Shown: positions 4,999 through 8,384 of the stretch, in pieces
Layout of the letters: every line of letters begins with the position of its first letter
Position numbering within the stretch: position 1 is the stretch's first letter
Origin: Acidimicrobiia bacterium
Lineage (GTDB): Bacteria > Actinomycetota > Acidimicrobiia > Acidimicrobiales > SZUA-35
Assembly (NCBI GenBank): GCA_029857855.1
Contig: JAOUGG010000083.1
Span: 1 to 8,384 of the forward strand
DNA length: 8,384 nucleotides
Direction of reading: 5' to 3'
Notes under the pieces: generated by a model
Told to the model about the DNA's origin: nothing
Database searches by the model: none
What the model saw: the letters and a program-made list of their open reading frames with translations, nothing else
Program-made: the position numbers and the translations under genes

Positions 4999-6450
4999 CT
5001 ACTCGTAGCCCGGGGGAACCTGGTAGCCGCCGAGTTCCCGCTCCATGAGTTCGGCGAAGGCGATGGCCGAGTAGTCCTGCAGGTGGCCAGTGACGATCTG
5101 CAGGCCGCATGGTAGACCCGACGCCGTCAACCCCGCCGGTGCCACCGCACCCGGCAGGTAGACGCCGCACGACCAGCCGGCCCAGAACAGTTGGTCGATC
5201 GTCGACTCCTGGCCGCCGTTCACCGGGATGGTGCGGTCGGCCCGGTCGCCCTCCTGGTCGTGCGGGTAGGCGGCCGAAGCCGCGGTTGGGCACAGCATCA
5301 CGTCGTAGTCGGTGAAGAACTCGGCCCAGGCGAGACGCTGGCGCGTCCGCTCCCGATGCAGCGCCGTCCACTCCCAGTGCGACATCGTGATCGAGTGGCC
5401 GACGATGGCCCGGTAGTCACGATCGCCGTCGGCATAGCGGGCGGCCCAGCGTTTCATCGCCTCGAACTTGGCGGGCGAGAACTCGGTTCCCGTGGCCGCC
5501 CGCAACAACATCAGGTAGACCTCGTAGGTGCGTTCGATGTCGACATCGGGCCGGGCGTCGTAGTCGATCTGCACGCCGAGGGCCGACAGCGCCTCGACGG
5601 TCGCCGTCAGCTGATCGGTCAGCTCCTGATCCTGCACCACGCACGGACTCTCGAGCATCACCGCGGCCTGGATCTCGTGAGGCCGGGTCCAGCGGGGTTC
5701 CGGGAGATCGAGCCGCCAGCCGACGGCGTCGAGCCCGCCGGCCCCCGCCACGACGTCGAGTCCGAGGCGGAGATCCGAGGCAAATCGGGCGAGCGGGCCG
5801 CCGACACCGATGTCGAGTTCGGTTGGATCTCCGGGAGCGCCGTGGCCTGCCATCGGCACCAGCCCGTAGGTCGGCTTGTGGCCGAACACGCCGCAGTAGT
5901 GAGCCGGGTTCCGGATCGAGGCGCCGATGTCGGACCCGACCTCCAGCGCCGCCATGCCGGTGGCCAGCGCTGCGGCTGATCCGCCCGACGAGCCGCCGGG
6001 CACCCGATCGAGGTCCCACGGATTGTTGGTGGTCCCGTAGACCGGATTGAAGGTCTGCCAGTCGGCCATGCCGACCGGGATGTTGGTCTTGCCGTAGATG
6101 ACCGCCCCGGCATCGAGGAGCCGGTCGACGACATCGCAGTTGCGCCCCGGCCGCCAGTCGACCCGATCCTCGTATCCCGAGGTCGACGGAGTGCCGACCC
6201 AGTCCCACGGCTCCTTGATCGTCATCGGCACGCCGTGCAGCGGACCCCACGACTCGCCCCGGGCGGTGGCCTCGTCGGCGGCAAGCGCCCTGGCCTCGGC
6301 CTCCTCGATACGGGTCACGACGACCGCGTTCACCGCCGAATTGAACCGGTGGTACCGGTCGAGCACGGCGGACAGCAGCTCCCGGGCCGAGATCTGCCCG
6401 CCGTGAACGGCGGCGGCCTGATCGGCCGCACTCCGCAACGTGATGTCCAT
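4999..6450 (-). CDS. Amidase signature (AS) family hydrolase
   Basis: A 483-residue, full-length AS-family enzyme; it hydrolyses an amide (R-CO-NH2 or aryl/acyl amide) to acid and amine. The Ser-cisSer-Lys triad is visible: Lys79 in GVPMTIKE, cis-Ser154 in PGGSSGGSAAALATGM, and nucleophile Ser178 in GSDIGASIRNPAHYCGVFGHKP. The 24-residue spacing of the two serines matches the family. The usual GGS before the nucleophile is GAS here, a mild variant. It lacks signal peptide and membrane segments, so it is cytoplasmic; the substrate is unknown. GatA is unlikely because no gatB or gatC is nearby. Start: ATG 6450, preceded by GGGGTGA, which pairs with the 16S 3' end; GTG 6456 adds two residues and would overlap the permease stop as GTGA. 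Either way it is tightly coupled to the ABC permease, suggesting a shared transcript and perhaps a shared substrate. Confidence 0.9.
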   Translation of the reverse strand: MDITLRSAADQAAAVHGGQISARELLSAVLDRYHRFNSAVNAVVVTRIEEAEARALAADEATARGESWGPLHGVPMTIKEPWDWVGTPSTSGYEDRVDWRPGRNCDVVDRLLDAGAVIYGKTNIPVGMADWQTFNPVYGTTNNPWDLDRVPGGSSGGSAAALATGMAALEVGSDIGASIRNPAHYCGVFGHKPTYGLVPMAGHGAPGDPTELDIGVGGPLARFASDLRLGLDVVAGAGGLDAVGWRLDLPEPRWTRPHEIQAAVMLESPCVVQDQELTDQLTATVEALSALGVQIDYDARPDVDIERTYEVYLMLLRAATGTEFSPAKFEAMKRWAARYADGDRDYRAIVGHSITMSHWEWTALHRERTRQRLAWAEFFTDYDVMLCPTAASAAYPHDQEGDRADRTIPVNGGQESTIDQLFWAGWSCGVYLPGAVAPAGLTASGLPCGLQIVTGHLQDYSAIAFAELMERELGGYQVPPGYE

Positions 6451-6452
6451 CG

Positions 6453-8072
6453 TCACCCCACGTCGCGGCGGGTGAACATCGCCATACCGCCGACGAAGGT
6501 GGTGAGACCGATCAGTGTGAGCACCACGAGCGCCGTCATCCCCTGATGGCCGCCGGGGAGGTGGGTGACGTGGCGGAGCGGCGACACGTTGAGCGCCACG
6601 TCGGGCAGGCGGACGAGCTCACCGAACAGGAACACGAACGCGGTGACCGCGAACGCCACCCAGACACCGAGCGTGTACTCCTTCGCCATGCCATAGAGCA
6701 GCACGCCGATGCCGGCCACCGCCCACAGGGCCGGGGTGCGGGCCAATGCGGCCTCGAGCACGCCGCCGACGTCGGTCATCCGACCGGTGATCGCCCCGTC
6801 GGCCGCCAGCACCGAGAGCCCGGCGACCACCATGAACACTGGTGCCGCAAGAAGCGAGAGAAGGAGGTGGGCACCCAGCCAGCTGGTGCGGGACACATGA
6901 CCAGCCAACACAGGTTCGGCACGACCCGCCAACTCCTCACCCCGGGGTCGCAGCATGGACTGAATCACGCCCGCCGCAGCGATCAAAGCGACCAACGACA
7001 GGATGAACGTGATGAAGCCCTCGCGGACGGCGTCGCCGCTCATGCCCATCTGTTCGAGCACCTCGCGCATCGATTCCATCTCGTCGACGAACGACTCGAT
7101 CTCGCTCAGCACCGACCCGAAGGTGGCACCCATGAACGCGATGCCGACGCACCACCAGGCCAACGTCGTCCGCTGCAACCGCCAGGCCAGACCGAAGGCC
7201 GACAGCAGCGATCGAGGGGCGGTGGGCGGCCCGGGCCGCTGGTCGATCAGACCGGCGCCGACGTCGCGGCGCATAACCAGTGCGATGGCGCCGCCGAACG
7301 CAACAGCGATGGCGGCGACGAGCACCATCAGCGGCCAAAGCACGGTGGCGCCGAACGGGTTGATGGCCTGTGACCAGCCGATCGGTGAGAAGTACGACAG
7401 GCCGTTGTCCTGGACGTCGCCAACCGCCCGGAGTGCGAACGCGACGGCGATCACGGCCAGCGAAGCACCGGTGGCGGCTCTCCCGTATTCGAAGACCTGC
7501 ACCCAGATCAGCGCCACGGCGGCGAACACCAGCCCGCACAGTCCGAGGGCCGTGCCGAACAGGAAGGACTGGCCCGGGTCGAGGCCATCCGCGCTGAACA
7601 CGGCGGTGGTCACGAGCGCGATCACCAGGTTCGCCACCACGGCCACGATGCTCACGGCCGCGATCGAACTCCACGGTCCGACGGCCGCGGCCCGCACCAG
7701 CTCCGCCCGACCCGACTCCTCCTCGGCCCGCGTGTGACGGCCGATGAGCAGCACGTTCATCAACCCGATGATGGCGAAGGTGAACGCGCCGATCTCGAAG
7801 GCGTAGCGCCCGCCGAAGGTGTCGAGTGCGTCGGGCGGCCCATTCATGGCCACCGACGCCCCGCTGTTGCCGACCAGCACGGCCTGCTGTGTCAGCACCG
7901 CCTCAGGGGACACCCCCTGGGCCTCGGCCTCGGTGTCGGTCACGGCCCGGATCGAGATGGGTGTGATAACGACGAGGAAGCACACACCGATCAGCCACAG
8001 CGGCAGCTTGATCCGGTCGAGCCGCAGGATCAGCCGGAGCAGGTGCCTCGTCCCGGCGAAGCCGGTGGTCAC
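6453..8072 (-). CDS. ABC transporter permease, 12-TM duplicated exporter type
   Basis: A 539-residue integral membrane protein resembling the 'putative exporter of polyketide antibiotics' permeases of actinobacteria. I count about 12 hydrophobic segments, six per half (near 22-42, 90-110, 134-158, 170-193, 202-216, 244-267; then 305-322, 353-371, 400-424, 445-461, 466-485, 513-532). The halves are an internal duplication: SGRAELVRAAAVGPWSS (120-136) matches AGRAEPVLAGHVSRTSW (382-398), FSPIGWSQAINPFG (228-241) matches VSPLRHVTHLPGG (496-508), and MRRDVG (267-272) matches TRRDVG at the C-terminus. It should form the membrane channel for the ATPase encoded just upstream, exporting a hydrophobic compound or drug. 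The start is GTG 8072, overlapping the ATPase stop as GTGA with no good ribosome site, so translation is probably coupled. The amidase gene follows directly. Confidence 0.88.
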   Translation of the reverse strand: MTTGFAGTRHLLRLILRLDRIKLPLWLIGVCFLVVITPISIRAVTDTEAEAQGVSPEAVLTQQAVLVGNSGASVAMNGPPDALDTFGGRYAFEIGAFTFAIIGLMNVLLIGRHTRAEEESGRAELVRAAAVGPWSSIAAVSIVAVVANLVIALVTTAVFSADGLDPGQSFLFGTALGLCGLVFAAVALIWVQVFEYGRAATGASLAVIAVAFALRAVGDVQDNGLSYFSPIGWSQAINPFGATVLWPLMVLVAAIAVAFGGAIALVMRRDVGAGLIDQRPGPPTAPRSLLSAFGLAWRLQRTTLAWWCVGIAFMGATFGSVLSEIESFVDEMESMREVLEQMGMSGDAVREGFITFILSLVALIAAAGVIQSMLRPRGEELAGRAEPVLAGHVSRTSWLGAHLLLSLLAAPVFMVVAGLSVLAADGAITGRMTDVGGVLEAALARTPALWAVAGIGVLLYGMAKEYTLGVWVAFAVTAFVFLFGELVRLPDVALNVSPLRHVTHLPGGHQGMTALVVLTLIGLTTFVGGMAMFTRRDVG

Positions 8073-8384
8073 CGGCCGGCCGTCGAGTCGATCGTCGGCG
8101 AATCGCCGGTGGGCGAGTCGATTGCGGAGGAGCCTGTGGGCGAGTCGATTGCGGAGGAGCCTGTGGGCGAGTCGATTGCATAGTGGCGCATGAACAGCTC
8201 CTCCAGCGTCGGTGGCTGACTCTCCAGCGCCTCGATGCCGAGCGCGGACAGCGCCGCCATGACCGAGCCGAGGCTGTCGTTGGCCACCGAGAAGGAGGCC
8301 CGGTGGTGGTTGTGACCGAGGAAGTCGGTGACACCCTCGTGGTCGGCGATCGCCCCGATCGGTTCCGCAGTGGTGGCGCCGATC
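8069..8384 (-). CDS. ABC transporter ATP-binding protein, C-terminal part (runs off right edge)
   Basis: The minus-strand frame is open from the window edge and ends at TGA 8069-8071, giving about 104 residues of C-terminus. The Walker A, signature and Walker B motifs lie outside the window. The assignment rests on the accessory C-terminal region: EPIGAIADHEGVTDFLGHNH, then an alternating domain ending in PPTLEELFMRHY, the usual end of drug-exporter ATPases of this type, and on its 4-bp overlap with the permease gene. After HY, where most relatives stop, the protein continues for about 33 residues as AIDSPTGSS repeats and a degenerate copy (GDSPTIDSTAGR). The tail is Ser/Thr/Pro/Asp-rich and probably disordered. 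It should energise export by the neighbouring permease. Confidence 0.82.
   Translation of the reverse strand, partial: IGATTAEPIGAIADHEGVTDFLGHNHHRASFSVANDSLGSVMAALSALGIEALESQPPTLEELFMRHYAIDSPTGSSAIDSPTGSSAIDSPTGDSPTIDSTAGR
8109..8179. repeat. 27-bp perfect tandem repeat (2.6 copies) in the ATPase tail
   Basis: Units at 8109-8135 and 8136-8162 are identical, and 8163-8179 repeats the first 17 bases. Each unit encodes the nine residues AIDSPTGSS on the minus strand, so copy-number change keeps the frame. A degenerate copy lies at the 8080-8108 side (GAGTCGATCGTCGGCGAATC), pointing to older expansion. The array ends about 37 bp before the start of the permease gene. Confidence 0.92.

Noticed and set aside
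4898..5371. Minus-strand ORF running past the amidase stop
   Set aside because: It is an alternative frame inside the amidase gene; only its last 32 or so residues leave the gene and they resemble no known protein.
8109..8179. CRISPR-like array
   Set aside because: The 27-bp units are directly adjacent with no spacers and lie in frame within a coding region, so this is a protein-coding tandem repeat.

Overview
This is a GC-rich, gene-dense 8.4-kb chromosomal window. The protein families (a TIGR03086/DinB-like protein, a DUF899 protein, a GabD-type dehydrogenase, an amidase, and a duplicated 'polyketide exporter'-type ABC permease), the GTG starts and the GTGA stop/start overlap suggest an actinobacterium. 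An Acidimicrobiia-like lineage is possible, but that is inference; no rRNA or marker gene is present. I see no tRNA, rRNA, CRISPR array, transposase or phage gene.

Layout, left to right. (1) 1-479, minus: N-terminal half of a cytoplasmic alpha/beta hydrolase cut by the window edge. (2) 678-2004, minus: a two-gene unit, TIGR03086-family metal-binding protein (upstream) then a DUF899 thioredoxin-fold protein. (3) 2005-2178: divergent intergenic region with a perfect 16-bp palindrome overlapping the putative -35 box of the minus-strand unit. (4) 2179-3201, plus: exported alpha/beta hydrolase with signal peptide. (5) 3208-3252: very strong bidirectional terminator between convergent genes. (6) 3288-4751, minus: succinate-semialdehyde dehydrogenase-like enzyme. 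(7) 4752-4998: a gap holding what looks like a decayed small plus-strand gene and a long imperfect hairpin. (8) 4999-8384, minus: an apparent operon reading ABC ATPase (partial) -> 12-TM ABC permease -> amidase-signature enzyme. The ATPase and permease genes overlap by 4 bp, and the permease and amidase genes are separated by 2 bp or overlap by 4 bp depending on the amidase start. The ATPase ends in a tail made of 27-bp tandem repeats.

How they fit together: the TIGR03086-DUF899 pair looks like a small, repressor-controlled thiol/stress unit, divergent from the secreted hydrolase. The ABC exporter and amidase are probably translated together, suggesting export linked to hydrolysis of an amide compound. 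The dehydrogenase appears to be a stand-alone metabolic gene. No complete new defence or mobile system is evident. The items most worth a second look are the palindromic operator, the repeat tail of the ATPase and the 4752-4998 gap.
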